Source: CAZGKX01 sp964525945
Lineage (GTDB): Bacteria; Pseudomonadota; Gammaproteobacteria; Legionellales; Legionellaceae
Length of the DNA stretch: 22,506 nucleotides
Direction: 5' to 3'
Assembly (NCBI GenBank): GCA_964525945.1
Contig: CAZGKX010000046.1
Location: forward strand, 1 to 22,506
Within the stretch, counting starts at the first letter, position 1; each line of letters opens with the position of its first letter. Positions 8,219 to 15,958 of the stretch are shown piece by piece. A model generated the notes under the pieces. It had not been told where the DNA came from, made no database searches, and saw only the letters and a program-made list of their open reading frames with translations. Made by a program: the position numbers and the translations under genes.

Positions 8219-8290
8219 AAAATCATTGCTGTAACCCGAGCTCGACTTCAAGCGCTCGGGTTACGCATGATTAATGATTTTCTTTTGTTT
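8219..8290 (+). terminator. Rho-independent terminator after asnS (11-bp perfect stem)
   Basis: GTAACCCGAGC (8231-8241) and GCTCGGGTTAC (8254-8264) form an 11-bp perfect stem with a 12-base loop. It is flanked by a second inverted pair, AAAATCATT (8219-8227) with AATGATTTT (8273-8281), leading into the T-rich run TTTTCTTTTGTTT. The A-rich left flank means it could also work on the opposite strand. Confidence 0.8.
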
Positions 8291-8317
8291 GCACACTGCC
8301 TATTGTGATGATAAAAT
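8289..8317 (+). promoter_or_regulatory. Candidate extended -10 promoter for the methyltransferase-like gene
   Basis: TTGCAC (8289-8294), a 17-base spacer and TAAAAT (8312-8317) preceded by TGA, an extended -10. It lies 31 bases before the ATG at 8348, directly after the asnS terminator. Confidence 0.5.
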
Positions 8318-8347
8318 GAGCTAATTTTTTTCAAAAAGACAGTTGCT

Positions 8348-9188
8348 ATGTTTATAAATTTCACAAATTTCAGTAATAATTCAGCTCAGAACACAGATGA
8401 TCAAAATAATTTTGGCCTTGTTATAATGACATTGATTACCCTGGTCACAGGGATAATCATCCTAAAATATTTAGAATGGAAGCAAAAAAATGCACGTGAT
8501 CAAGAAGGATTTACAATAGAAGATAGAATTATACAAGACATCATATGGAACCCATTTGCCCATGCCAAAAAGTTCAACTTAAGAAAGATGGACGATCAAA
8601 CCCAATTATTTTTTGACGCAATTGGCAATGATGAAACCCAACAATTTATGGCCTCAACCCATCAAATTATACAATTTGGTTTAAGCACTGGTGATTATGT
8701 AGGGAAAATTGCCCAAAATTCGTCTCGCAAAGTCATCGGTTATGATTATGCCCCACTCTCAATAGAAACGGCAGCCTCAAAAAATATTGAAACTAGGCTG
8801 GTCAATTTAAATGCCGTGGATTCTAACGATCATTTGTTTTATCAAGAAAAACTTGATAAAGACTTTTCCGAAGTATCTGATGTGCTATTTATTCGCGTGT
8901 TAGAATACTTAAATCCGAAAGCAGTGCAACTTCTGCTGATGTCCATCATGTCTTTGGCAAAACCAGGCTCCAGGTTTTATTTTGAAATTTTATCCCCTAA
9001 AAAAAATATAACGGATCCTGCGGGGNNNNNNNNNNATCACCGCATGCTATTCATCGAAGCCTGGAACAATTTCCACGTTTTTTAGTGGAAAAAATAACTT
9101 TAAAATCAACGTATTAGATAACAAAAAGAACCCAAACGACCGCGGTGATGAAACGTTAGAAAGACTTCTTATTGAAAAAATAAGGTAA
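8348..9188 (+). CDS. Membrane-anchored class I methyltransferase-like protein, interrupted by an assembly gap
   Basis: An Asn-rich N-terminus is followed by one hydrophobic helix (residues 22-42) and a basic stretch, so the rest should sit in the cytoplasm. Residues about 105-215 look like a SAM-methyltransferase fold: a motif I-like IIQFGLSTGDYVGKIA (107-122), then VIGYDYA (129-135), then SDVLFIRVLEYL (177-188) and MSLAKPGSRFYFEIL. Motif I is degenerate, lacking the usual early acidic residue, so activity is uncertain. Ten Ns interrupt the gene after codon 226. The frame starting right after them (9036) stays open for 50 residues to TAA at 9186-9188 and ends LLIEKIR, a sensible C-terminus. 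Reading the Ns literally gives an artificial stop at 9085. The ribosome site is weak. Confidence 0.6.
9026..9035. other. Assembly gap (10 N) inside a gene
   Basis: Ten undetermined bases. The coding bases on the two sides (678 and 153) are each whole codons, so the true missing length should be a multiple of three, not ten. The Ns are best read as a fixed-size placeholder. Confidence 0.85.
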
Positions 9189-9199
9189 CTGCTCGGCTT

Positions 9200-9225
9200 C
9201 CTTTCGCCCGTTGACTTGCGAAAGG
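9200..9225. other. Inverted repeat between convergent genes
   Basis: CCTTTCGC (9200-9207) and GCGAAAGG (9218-9225) form an 8-bp perfect stem with a 10-base loop, 11 bases after the end of the methyltransferase-like gene. No T-run follows on either strand, so it is at best a weak or Rho-assisted terminator or an mRNA 3' protector. I see nothing else in the 165 bases between the two convergent genes. Confidence 0.4.
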
Positions 9226-9353
9226 TAAGTAAGAAGTCATTTGACTGGATGTTGGGTGGTATGCCTTAGGATTGTCCAACTGAGCAATCCCAAAAAATGG
9301 TTTAAATAATACTGAAAGTACAACCTGACGCTGGTTTTAAAATCTAAATGACA

Positions 9354-10121
9354 TCAACGATTGCCAGTAGGCACGTACGAACCTACAGAGGGCTCTAATA
9401 GAAATTTTATTTTTTCTAATTCACTACGAGTATCAAGCCGAATGCCTTCACTACTGAAAATAGATGCCCATGAATTTATCGTTGATGTGAGCTCTTCATA
9501 TATATCTTTCGGTTTAGAAAATACACGATATAGTGGATGTTGTATTGAAAGATCTTTATTTTCAGAATCGATGATGGAGTGCAATAAGGGTAGATCCGAT
9601 CTTCCCTCAGTTTTATAGGCATGTTGTATTAATTTATCGAACAAATATTTACGGCATATTTTCTGAGTTAATATATCAAGAATCCAAGGATAGTCTTTAA
9701 ACGTGCCACGCACATCTTCTGGATAATTAATCATTTGTGCAAAATAATCGTCCAAGAAAACTTCTATTGTTTTACTATTGCATTCTTTAGCTACACGAAA
9801 CGCGATCCCAATTTCTCTTCGGCCTAAATCTATATTTTGTAATAATCGAAAAACGATTTCTTTATTATTGCTTTTTGCTGCTATCTCCAGTGATCCCCGA
9901 AGGTCAATGCCTTTTATCATTAAAAGTGCTTGAACCATTTTGAGAGAATCAAATTTTATCGCATAAGTAAGGGGAGTATAATTTTCTCCGTCCTTAGCGA
10001 AAGTCTGATTGACGTCTATATTTTGTTTACTTAAGACATCTATTTCTTCAACATTTAAATCCTGCACTGCAAGGATAAATTTTTTCTGCATCGTATTTTC
10101 TAATGACTGATTTATCATCAT
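9354..10121 (-). CDS. Ankyrin-repeat protein, candidate secreted effector
   Basis: 255 residues. The N-terminal third holds two or three degenerate ankyrin repeats: about 14-44 (KFILAVQDLNVEEIDVLSKQ, then IDVNQ), 45-74 (NYTPLTYAIKFDSLKMVQALL) and 76-105 (SLEIAAKSNNKEIVFRLLQ). The remaining 150 residues are unrecognised, mostly helical, and finish with an acidic and hydrophobic stretch (RSELEKIKFLLEP) close to the C-terminus, reminiscent of the Glu-rich signals of Dot/Icm substrates. There is no signal peptide or membrane helix. The start is uncertain: the ATGs at 10121, 10118 and 10091 all lack a good ribosome site. The neighbour is a second ankyrin protein, but the two are not close copies. 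A host-directed role is inference. Confidence 0.75.
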   Translation of the reverse strand: MMINQSLENTMQKKFILAVQDLNVEEIDVLSKQNIDVNQTFAKDGENYTPLTYAIKFDSLKMVQALLMIKGIDLRGSLEIAAKSNNKEIVFRLLQNIDLGRREIGIAFRVAKECNSKTIEVFLDDYFAQMINYPEDVRGTFKDYPWILDILTQKICRKYLFDKLIQHAYKTEGRSDLPLLHSIIDSENKDLSIQHPLYRVFSKPKDIYEELTSTINSWASIFSSEGIRLDTRSELEKIKFLLEPSVGSYVPTGNR

Positions 10122-10149
10122 TTAACATTGCCGTAGTAAAATGTGTTCA

Positions 10150-10179
10150 ATTATATCATTCCAAATAAAATAAGAGCAA
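10150..10179 (-). promoter_or_regulatory. Promoter of the 255-residue ankyrin gene
   Basis: On the minus strand TTGCTC (10179 to 10174), an 18-base spacer and a perfect TATAAT (10155 to 10150) preceded by TGA, an extended -10. Transcription would begin near 10143, about 20 bases before the first ATG, so this gene need not depend on its upstream neighbour. Confidence 0.55.
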
Positions 10180-10220
10180 CTCAGTTTATTAACCTAGACT
10201 AGATGACTCGAAATGCTCCT

Positions 10221-11585
10221 TTATTTGGGGTGGCGCCCAATGTGGTCGATCTTTCCTTGCATGTTCAGTTTCAAAATTTCTTGGCCATTAAGACACATAT
10301 CATAGATACTTTTAAATTCAGGGGTTGGCGTTCTTAAGACAGCAATGATCTCATGCATCGCTTTGGGTGGTATTTGATGTTGTCGAAATGATTGCATGAC
10401 TAAATCTATTTTATTCATGGTATCAGTGGTTATCGCTAACTGAGCAGTACCGTTTGTTTTGACAACCATTAGCTCATTGTTTGCGTTTATTGTAAAATAA
10501 TCGTGATAAAAGAACATTTGAGCATACTTCTGCACTTCCTCAAAATTGAAACGATTGGATAGCTCGGGATTAAAATGAAAACGAAGCAAAGCATTCTTAA
10601 TTTCCTCTGGATCTAAATCCAGCATTTCTATCGGAGTCCTCTCCTCATTATCTTTAATCGCTTCATCTGCTCCACGATCACATAATAATTTAACCATATC
10701 TTCTTGGCCAAAAAGGTATGCATAGTGCAGTGGTGTTCTGCCTTTTTCATCCGGAATATTAATAGAGCTTGGGCCTAAACGCTCTAAATAAAATTGTGTT
10801 AAAGCAACATCTTTCAGCATGACACACATCAATAAGGCGGTTTTTCCTTCGCCATCTTGAACGGTGGGGTCTATTAGGATTTTTTGAGGACTTTTGGAAA
10901 AAACTTCAATATAAGCCCGTGCACAATCAAACATTTCATTAGCTAACAGCATGTGGAGCGCGGTTCCTGCATAAGCATCATAAACATATGGATGGAATGT
11001 CGCATTAGGGTTGATGCCAACTCTCGCAAGATCGTTCACTATCACTTCTGGATTTATAGTGCATAGGACTAACCAACTTAAAAGTGGTGCGCCCAAAAAA
11101 TAACTATTTGGCATTAGATTATGTTTTTTCATAAACAATGAAAATTGTTCAGCTGAAACCAAAGGGCCCATGTCATTCTGTATGTTCATTGCTTGGGTTG
11201 GTGAATAATGAACGCCATAATGCTTTTTTTCTTTGACGTCTAATAAAATAGTTTTTTCTGATAAAGCGTCTAAAGTACGATTTAACACAATGTTTTTCAT
11301 TTCAAAATTTGACGCATAGTCACAGGGGGTCTTACCACTACTATCAGAACTTCCTTGCGCGCCAGATTGTACTAAGTAGCGAGCAACTTTAATGTGTTTT
11401 AGCTGGGTACCTCTTGCAGCAAAATGCAGCGCTGTTTTTTTCGAAGATTCAGCAAATGCATTCACGTCTATACCAGCTCTAACAAGCAATTGACATTGCT
11501 CTAGATCACCATCGGCGGCTGCTTGTCTTAATGCAGCTTCATTTTGTTTTGAAGCTGGGTTTTTAAAATGTGGTTGTCCAAACAT
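10221..11585 (-). CDS. Ankyrin-repeat protein, candidate secreted effector
   Basis: 454 residues from the ATG at 11585. It has two ankyrin blocks (numbered from that ATG): about 14-90, with ALRQAAADGDLEQCQLLVRAGIDVNA and TALHFAARGT, and about 160-325, with GTALHMLLANEMFDCARAYIE, GKTALLMCVMLKDVALTQFYLE and GRTPLHYAYLFGQEDMVKLLCDRGAD. The C-terminal 110 residues are unrecognised. No signal peptide or membrane helix. A GTG at 11615 with AAGG seven bases upstream would add ten residues, but a promoter whose TATAAT touches that GTG places the transcript start downstream of it, favouring 11585. Ankyrin proteins are typical Dot/Icm-translocated effectors in Legionella and Coxiella; that role is inferred here. 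Confidence 0.8.
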   Translation of the reverse strand: MFGQPHFKNPASKQNEAALRQAAADGDLEQCQLLVRAGIDVNAFAESSKKTALHFAARGTQLKHIKVARYLVQSGAQGSSDSSGKTPCDYASNFEMKNIVLNRTLDALSEKTILLDVKEKKHYGVHYSPTQAMNIQNDMGPLVSAEQFSLFMKKHNLMPNSYFLGAPLLSWLVLCTINPEVIVNDLARVGINPNATFHPYVYDAYAGTALHMLLANEMFDCARAYIEVFSKSPQKILIDPTVQDGEGKTALLMCVMLKDVALTQFYLERLGPSSINIPDEKGRTPLHYAYLFGQEDMVKLLCDRGADEAIKDNEERTPIEMLDLDPEEIKNALLRFHFNPELSNRFNFEEVQKYAQMFFYHDYFTINANNELMVVKTNGTAQLAITTDTMNKIDLVMQSFRQHQIPPKAMHEIIAVLRTPTPEFKSIYDMCLNGQEILKLNMQGKIDHIGRHPK

Positions 11586-11616
11586 GTCCAGGCCTATTGA
11601 GTGAAAAATAATCACA

Positions 11617-11646
11617 ATTATACCTTAATAACAAGCTCTGTCACAA
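11617..11646 (-). promoter_or_regulatory. Promoter of the 454-residue ankyrin gene
   Basis: On the minus strand TTGTGA (11646 to 11641), an 18-base spacer and a perfect TATAAT (11622 to 11617). The predicted transcript start is near 11610, inside the longer version of the reading frame, and this decides the ATG at 11585 as the likelier start. Confidence 0.55.
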
Positions 11647-11706
11647 ATTGCGTCGTAGCAAACGTGTTGTCACTCAACCCGAGTGGTCTATTTAACGCCC
11701 TTGCGT

Positions 11707-12027
11707 TTAAGCTTTAGGTTTTGTGGCTTCCTCATGCACTTGTTTGATTTGGGCTTGTAATTGAGTTTGCATGGCCTTTATTTGATCTTGGCATTGTGAG
11801 TTTACTTTTTGTATTTGTGCTTGCAGATCTGTTTGCATTTGTTTTAATTGGGCTTGAATCTGCGTGTTCATTGTTTTGGTTTGCTTTTGTTGCAATTCTT
11901 GAATTTGCTGCAGTTGTGATTGTATTTGACTGTTTAGCATTTGAATTTGCTTCGAAGCATCATCAGCGTGTACGTTCGACATCATCGAAAGCACAACACA
12001 AGACCCGAGGCCAATTTTTCTCCACAT
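11707..12027 (-). CDS. Small exported Gln-rich coiled-coil protein
   Basis: 106 residues. A signal peptide covers about residues 1-21 (WRKIGLGSCVVLSMMSNVHA, cut before DDASKQ). The mature part is one continuous helix of near-repeating units such as QIQSQLQQIQ, QIQAQLKQMQ, DLQAQIQKVN and QLQAQIKQVH, with hydrophobic residues at heptad-like spacing and very high Gln. It carries a single mature Cys and a Lys-rich end, KPKA. There is no lipobox, so it is likely a soluble periplasmic or outer-surface coiled coil, perhaps trimeric or a periplasmic spacer or chaperone. Function is unknown. AAGGAG lies eight bases before the ATG, a strong site. It diverges from pilB. The repeats suggest growth by short internal duplication. 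Confidence 0.75.
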   Translation of the reverse strand: MWRKIGLGSCVVLSMMSNVHADDASKQIQMLNSQIQSQLQQIQELQQKQTKTMNTQIQAQLKQMQTDLQAQIQKVNSQCQDQIKAMQTQLQAQIKQVHEEATKPKA

Positions 12028-12099
12028 TTAAAAACTCCTTTTAATAATGTCTAATATGAACAGACTATCAAGATACGAATTAATCCTCAAGGTGGATGA

Positions 12100-12129
12100 T
12101 TGACGTGGCTCACGTATTTTGTCTAGAAT
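12100..12129 (+). promoter_or_regulatory. Sigma-70-like promoter of pilBCD
   Basis: TTGACG (12100-12105), an 18-base spacer and TAGAAT (12124-12129). The expected transcript start is near 12136, which lies after a possible TTG start (12133) but 24 bases before the ATG at 12160, so the promoter supports the shorter PilB. Confidence 0.55.
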
Positions 12130-12159
12130 GATTTGGCAGTCACTACAACTATACTCGCA

Positions 12160-13839
12160 ATGGATGCTTACAAGGAAGAAGTTTTACAAGGCGTCGCCTT
12201 TTTTTTGGTGAATGATAAGCTATTGGATCAAACAAATGCTGCTCTGTATCAACAACTTGCGGCCAAAAATTCGCTTAATTTACCCCAATACCTGGTGCAA
12301 CAGCAAATCTTGTCCTCGCGAGAAATCGCGCTTTCGATCGCTCGTCATTTTAAATTGATGTTTATTGATTTAAACACCTTGAACAAAACAGCAATTCCTC
12401 TTCATTTAATTCCTACTGTATTTTTAGAACGAAACCGTGTGCTTCCGCTGTACATTAAAAACAATACGTTGCATGTTGCCATCGATGATCCAAATGGTTT
12501 GTTGGCTATTAAGGAGCTGCATTTTCTCTCCGGTATAACCATTGCACCGTGCATCGTTGAAACGGATCAATTGGATGAACACAGAACCGCGTTATTGAAC
12601 AGCAACGAACATCAGCTCATCGCAGATTATTTCAAAACAACAACCCCACAAAATGAGGCAAACAACGACGTTCGAGACGATGCCCCTATTATTAAATTTG
12701 TAAATAGAGTTCTGAATGAAGCAATTTTAAAAAATGCATCGGATATTCATTTTGAATCGTACGAAGTGGATTACCGTATTCGTTATCGAATTGATGGTAT
12801 TTTACAGGAAATAGCAAACCCTCCCCTGGCCATTGCTGCTCGAATTGCAGCCAGAATTAAAATCATGTCGCAATTGAATATTGCCGAAAGGCAAGTGCCT
12901 CAAAATGGCCGCTTGCAAATAAAAACCCATAAAAATCAAACCATTGATTTTAGAGTAAGCACATGTCCAACACTTACCGGTGAAAAAATAGTGGTGCGTT
13001 TATTGGACAGCAAAGTTACCGATTACCAAATCAATACGTTGGGGTTTTCAACCCTGCAAAAAAAACATTTTTTAAATGCAATCAATCGCCCGCAGGGTTT
13101 GGTTTTGGTCACAGGGCCAACCGGTAGCGGTAAAACAGTGACGCTCTATTCTGCTTTAACGTATTTAAACACCCCGGAACGAAACATCAGCACGATTGAG
13201 GACCCCGTTGAAATCAAAATAAATGGCATCAATCAAGTCAATATCAACCTCAACATTGGCTTCAATTTCTCGGATGCCCTCAGAACTTTTTTACGGCAAG
13301 ACCCAGACATTATAATGATTGGCGAAATTAGAGACTTGGAAACAGCAGAAATTGCCCTAAAAGCGGCTCAAACAGGTCACTTGGTCTTGTCCACGTTGCA
13401 TACTAACAGTGCTGCGGAAGCGCTCACCCGGTTGATCCATATCGGCATACCTTTGTATAACATTGCTTATTCAATTAGCTTGATCATTGCTCAACGGTTG
13501 CTGAGATGTTTATGCCAGCATTGCAAGCAACAAACACAGCATCCTCCGGCCTATTTATTAAAAATAGGGCTGCCCATCGATACCATCATGTATCAAGCAC
13601 AAGGGTGCGCGCAGTGCAGTAATGGCTATAAAGGTCGTATTGCCGTATTCGAAGTTTTGCCCATGTCAGCAGCAATCAATGAGTTGATTATACGTGGCAA
13701 GACGTCGCAAGATCTTTTGGAACAAGCAAAACAAGATGGGATGCGCACCCTCTATCAAGATGGATTGGAAAAAGTTCAATTGGGCGAAACTTCGCTTGAG
13801 GAAGTGCTGCGTGTCACCCTCGAGCATAGCTATGCCTAA
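12160..13839 (+). CDS. pilB: Type IV pilus assembly ATPase PilB
   Basis: Hexameric cytoplasmic ATPase that drives pilus extension. 559 residues from the ATG at 12160. Numbering from a TTG nine codons earlier: N-terminal MshEN/GspE-N domain (about 15-150), Walker A GPTGSGKT (328-335), Asp box ISTIEDPVE (352-360), Walker B PDIIMIGEIRD (391-401), His box GHLVLSTLHTN (415-425), and the zinc tetracysteine C461/C464 and C492/C495. All ATPase elements are intact. Neither start has a clear ribosome site; I choose the ATG because the upstream promoter would begin transcription past the TTG. It could be confused with the type II secretion GspE, but the following pilC and pilD and the absence of other gsp genes favour the pilus. 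Confidence 0.93.
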   Translation: MDAYKEEVLQGVAFFLVNDKLLDQTNAALYQQLAAKNSLNLPQYLVQQQILSSREIALSIARHFKLMFIDLNTLNKTAIPLHLIPTVFLERNRVLPLYIKNNTLHVAIDDPNGLLAIKELHFLSGITIAPCIVETDQLDEHRTALLNSNEHQLIADYFKTTTPQNEANNDVRDDAPIIKFVNRVLNEAILKNASDIHFESYEVDYRIRYRIDGILQEIANPPLAIAARIAARIKIMSQLNIAERQVPQNGRLQIKTHKNQTIDFRVSTCPTLTGEKIVVRLLDSKVTDYQINTLGFSTLQKKHFLNAINRPQGLVLVTGPTGSGKTVTLYSALTYLNTPERNISTIEDPVEIKINGINQVNINLNIGFNFSDALRTFLRQDPDIIMIGEIRDLETAEIALKAAQTGHLVLSTLHTNSAAEALTRLIHIGIPLYNIAYSISLIIAQRLLRCLCQHCKQQTQHPPAYLLKIGLPIDTIMYQAQGCAQCSNGYKGRIAVFEVLPMSAAINELIIRGKTSQDLLEQAKQDGMRTLYQDGLEKVQLGETSLEEVLRVTLEHSYA

Positions 13840-15034
13840 AGCACTTTATCAATGGCAAGGTATCAATCAGCAAGGTACATTATTACGTGGAACAATGGTC
13901 GCTGACTCCGTTGATTGCGCAAAAGACACGCATCGAAAACAAGATGTCATTGTACGCAGTATTAAAAAAAATCGACAAACATTCATCAAAAATTTTAAGC
14001 AAAAAATAAAACCCTCGCATGTTTTATCTTTTCTTAATCAATTATTGACCTTGCTTAAAGCCGGTCTTTCACTGGCCACGGCACTGGATCTTGCGCACAG
14101 CACACAAACAAATGCCAACATGGCTGTGCTTATTTTAACCCTGAAACAAGCCGTTGAAAATGGCTCTACATTCAGCGAATCCCTGCAACAATACCCTGGT
14201 TTATTCAATGAGGTTTTCATCTGTTTTATTCGAGTTGGAGAAACCACTGGCATGTTTGAGGTGATGCTTGAGAGAACAATATACCATTGTGAAAAAACAA
14301 TGGCCTTAAAAAGAAAAATAATCAAAGCATTCACCTACCCCCTACTGGTTTTATTTTTTTCAGGGGTCATTGCCTTTTTATTGTTGGAATTTATCGTTCC
14401 ACAATTTCAACTTTTATTCGCGAATTTTAATGCAGAATTGCCTTGGTTAACTCGCAGTGTGGTTCATTTAGCCACAATCGTACAAAGGTATTGGTTGTTG
14501 TTAATACTAGGTTGTGGGGGCAGCATAGCGATGCTCTTTTTTCTTTATAAAAAATCAGGGCATTTCGCGCGCAAATTGGAGTGGGTGATGCATAGGACCC
14601 CAATTTTAGGTGGATTTTTAAAAAAAGGAATTGTGGTTCGTTTTGCACAAACATTTGCGCTTAGCTATGCGGCTGGTGTTTCTTTGGTAGAAGGAATGGA
14701 CTTGATTGCCAGTACCGTCGCCAGCGTTACTTACCGAGCAGCTGTTTATCACATGAAACAAGATCTAATCAATGGTTATACCATCCACGCCACATTCAAA
14801 AATTCAGGCTTGTTTCCACCGGCAGCGTTGGAAATGGTCTATATTGGCGAGCAATCCGGCGCACTGGAGCGCATGTTGCAAAACATAGCTGTTCTTTATG
14901 AGGCGGAGATGGATCGTGCATTTGACATTTTCAGTGCTTTATTGGAGCCTTTACTCATGATTATCCTTGGCGTAATCGTTGGCACTTTGGTGTTAGCAAT
15001 GTACCTGCCTGTTTTAAAACTAGGAACATTTTAA
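13832..15034 (+). CDS. pilC: Type IV pilus inner-membrane platform protein PilC
   Basis: Polytopic platform protein that couples PilB to pilin assembly. 400 residues, close to the family norm of about 405, with two T2SSF domains. The first helical half contains FLNQLLTLLKAGLSLATALD and GSTFSESLQQYPGLFNEVFI. The second contains RFAQTFALSYAAGVSLVEGMD and MVYIGEQSGALERML. Membrane helices lie near PLLVLFFSGVIAFLLLEFIVPQF, WLLLILGCGGSIAMLFFLY and the C-terminal LLEPLLMIILGVIVGTLVLAMYLPV. The ATG at 13832 overlaps the pilB stop by eight bases. The same frame is open further left, but those 46 residues read pilB in another frame. The last base is shared with pilD. Confidence 0.95.
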   Translation: MPKALYQWQGINQQGTLLRGTMVADSVDCAKDTHRKQDVIVRSIKKNRQTFIKNFKQKIKPSHVLSFLNQLLTLLKAGLSLATALDLAHSTQTNANMAVLILTLKQAVENGSTFSESLQQYPGLFNEVFICFIRVGETTGMFEVMLERTIYHCEKTMALKRKIIKAFTYPLLVLFFSGVIAFLLLEFIVPQFQLLFANFNAELPWLTRSVVHLATIVQRYWLLLILGCGGSIAMLFFLYKKSGHFARKLEWVMHRTPILGGFLKKGIVVRFAQTFALSYAAGVSLVEGMDLIASTVASVTYRAAVYHMKQDLINGYTIHATFKNSGLFPPAALEMVYIGEQSGALERMLQNIAVLYEAEMDRAFDIFSALLEPLLMIILGVIVGTLVLAMYLPVLKLGTF

Positions 15035-15870
15035 TGATAAATGATCTCATTTTATACTATGTATTGCTCGGAGTGCTTTCATTGGCCATAGGCAGTTTAC
15101 TCAACGTTATCATACACAGACTGCCGATCATGTTGAACGCTGAATGGACTAGGCAATGCCAAGAACACCTGCATTTAGACACCAGCCCTTCTGTAAAAAT
15201 TAATTTATTTTTACCCCGCTCGTTTTGCCCTTCGTGCAAGCATCAAATCGCGGCCATTTACAACATCCCTCTGTTGAGTTACCTCTTTTTAAGAGGGCAA
15301 TGTGCTTATTGCCGTGCGGGAATACCGCTGCGCTATCCATTGGTTGAAGTACTATGCGCAATCCTCTCTTTACTGGCTGCTTATACGTTTGGTTTTAATT
15401 TGCAGTTGCTGTTTGCTTTGCTCTTTATTTGGCTATTGATTTGCATGTTTTTTATCGATTTAAAACATCAGCTTTTGCCTGACTCACTATGCCTTGGCTT
15501 TTTATGGGTCGGTTTGATAGCCAACACACAATACTTATTTACCCCATTACCCAACGCAGTTTTAAGTGCCGTTGGTGCTTATGCAAGCTTGTGGTTGTTG
15601 ATTAAATTATTTTATTGGGCAACGGGTAAAATAGGTATGGGGCACGGTGATTTTAAACTGTTTGCCGCATTTGGTGCTTGGTTTGGCTGGACGATGCTAC
15701 CCTTTATTTTATTGTTTTCTTCCTTGCTTGGGGCTGTCATGGGCGGCATGTATTTGTTCGTCACAAAAAAAACACGGGAAACGCCCATTCCTTTTGGTCC
15801 ATTTTTATGCGTAGGTGGCCTTATAGCGCTGTTTTATGGACAAACCATCATGGATTGGTATTGGCATTAA
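15034..15870 (+). CDS. pilD: Prepilin peptidase / N-methyltransferase PilD
   Basis: Membrane aspartyl protease that cleaves and N-methylates type IV prepilins and usually also type II secretion pseudopilins. In 278 residues it has the cytoplasmic zinc-type loop with C65/C68 and C90/C93 (FCPSCKHQ and GQCAYCRAG) and both catalytic aspartates: D142 in FFIDLKHQLLPD and D206 in the GMGHGDFK motif. About seven hydrophobic helices follow the usual arrangement. It is the bifunctional long form. The ATG overlaps the pilC stop by one base (TAATG). In Legionella PilD serves both pili and the type II secretion system, so mutants lose both. Confidence 0.97.
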   Translation: MINDLILYYVLLGVLSLAIGSLLNVIIHRLPIMLNAEWTRQCQEHLHLDTSPSVKINLFLPRSFCPSCKHQIAAIYNIPLLSYLFLRGQCAYCRAGIPLRYPLVEVLCAILSLLAAYTFGFNLQLLFALLFIWLLICMFFIDLKHQLLPDSLCLGFLWVGLIANTQYLFTPLPNAVLSAVGAYASLWLLIKLFYWATGKIGMGHGDFKLFAAFGAWFGWTMLPFILLFSSLLGAVMGGMYLFVTKKTRETPIPFGPFLCVGGLIALFYGQTIMDWYWH

Positions 15871-15958
15871 CACCTGACATGTATTTGGTCAAGGACTCTT
15901 GTGTGTCCAACATAATTATTTTAGACTCGACTTTATTTATCACCGCGGCTGAATGATC

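Noticed and set aside
9036..9085. End of the methyltransferase-like protein at 9085
   Set aside because: It relies on the 10 Ns being a true length. The alternative frame continues for 50 residues to 9188.
11691..11710. Small hairpin at the end of the coiled-coil gene as a terminator
   Set aside because: AACGC-CCTT-GCGTT is only 5 bp with no T-run on the minus strand, too weak to call.
13694..13831. N-terminal extension of pilC by 46 residues
   Set aside because: It reads pilB coding sequence in another frame. The ATG at 13832 gives the normal PilC length and start (MPKALYQWQG).
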